Source of the DNA: Verrucomicrobiia bacterium
GTDB lineage: Bacteria > Verrucomicrobiota > Verrucomicrobiia > JABWAM01
Direction of reading: 5' to 3'
NCBI GenBank assembly: GCA_020849895.1
Contig: JADZFN010000053.1
Span: 1-62,978, forward strand
DNA: 62,978 bases
In this document: in pieces, positions 62,884 through 62,978 of the stretch
Layout: each line of letters starts with the position of its first letter
Numbering within the stretch: position 1 is the stretch's first letter
Notes under the pieces: generated by a model
Told to the model about the DNA's origin: nothing
What the model saw: the letters and a program-made list of their open reading frames with translations, nothing else
Database searches by the model: none
Program-made: the position numbers and the translations under genes

Positions 62884-62976
62884 GGCCATTTTGGCCAAAG
62901 CCAAGGCGCCGAGGCGCGAGAATCCCCGCAGCGGGCTTTGAGCGCCGAGGCAACGCTGGATTTGGCCAAAATGGCC
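62884..62976. repeat. Structured inverted repeat, possible dispersed palindromic element
   Basis: Perfect 16-base inverted arms (62884-62899 and 62961-62976, GGCCATTTTGGCCAAA and complement) flank 61 bases. The interior contains a direct repeat GCGCCGAGGC (62906-62915 and 62942-62951) and a small CCCGC/GCGGG hairpin. There is no T-tract to suggest a simple terminator. The layout resembles REP/BIME-like intergenic repeats. It reaches almost to the window edge, so the unit may continue. Confidence 0.6.
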
Positions 62977-62978
62977 CG

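Noticed and set aside
62757..62969. 70-codon open frame at the right edge
   Set aside because: It runs through the structured inverted repeat and has no family resemblance. The repeat is a better explanation of the sequence.
1..62978. CRISPR arrays, prophage modules or toxin-antitoxin pairs
   Set aside because: No regularly spaced direct repeats, Cas proteins, phage structural genes or paired small toxin-antitoxin frames were seen; the Xer recombinase is the housekeeping type.

Overview
The window is GC-rich, densely coded DNA from the chromosome of a Gram-negative bacterium. Outer-membrane traits are clear: a Tol-Pal system, two beta-barrel proteins and lipoproteins. A type II pseudopilin-like protein with an FTLIE leader and a C-terminal DG motif, a DUF5069 protein and an OmpL-like porin point to Verrucomicrobiota or a related PVC lineage. 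This placement is inferred from gene content; no rRNA or tRNA gene was seen.

Layout. 1-1031: the edge of an IS630-like element abutting a decapitated ROK gene, then a degenerate class II aldolase-like gene. 1144-4456: a partial complex I operon, nuoABCDI. 4510-8436 (minus): folC, ybeY and a 7TM-HD phosphohydrolase. 8646-15717: an STN-domain protein, a pseudopilin, a lipoprotein, SufT, a subtilase, a nitrilase-family hydrolase and an ion transporter. 15892-19969: tolQ-tolR-tonB/tolA-tolB-pal-tatA. 20201-21830: a porin with its own promoter and a strong terminator. 21838-28410: a class D beta-lactamase-like protein, a carbamoyltransferase pair, a thioesterase, a UroD-like protein, a methyltransferase and YicC.

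28411-29088 is a probable replication origin with three TGTGAATAA DnaA boxes, followed by dnaA and argH. 31914-34761 (minus) is a DUF2249 / haem-copper-like / DUF59 / DUF5069 cluster preceded by a perfect FNR/DNR-type box. 35058-38414 (minus) is zwf-pgl plus a TIM-barrel isomerase. 38653-45575 holds an amidase, an oxidoreductase, speA, ruvC, a Xer recombinase, mazG and coaC. 45810-48062 is a large heparinase-like protein beside an unusually AT-rich gap, possibly acquired.

The outstanding region is 48417-62660. On the plus strand lies nrfHA, a nitrite-to-ammonia reductase whose active-site haem is CxxCH. On the minus strand ten closely packed genes run from 62660 to 50714: an octahaem periplasmic cytochrome, an MtrB/PioB-like outer-membrane barrel, a monohaem cytochrome, a nonahaem-plus-cytochrome-b fusion (CbcL-like), a second monohaem cytochrome, a tetrahaem cytochrome, a four-cluster ferredoxin, an NrfD-type quinone membrane protein, a heptahaem NapC-type protein (ImcH-like) and an undecahaem-plus-cytochrome-b fusion (second CbcL-like). 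I count 41 c-type haem sites in this cluster and 9 more in NrfHA. It reads as a complete quinol-to-outer-surface electron conduit with three alternative inner-membrane entry modules in one operon, whereas the Geobacter counterparts are unlinked. The function is inferred from architecture.
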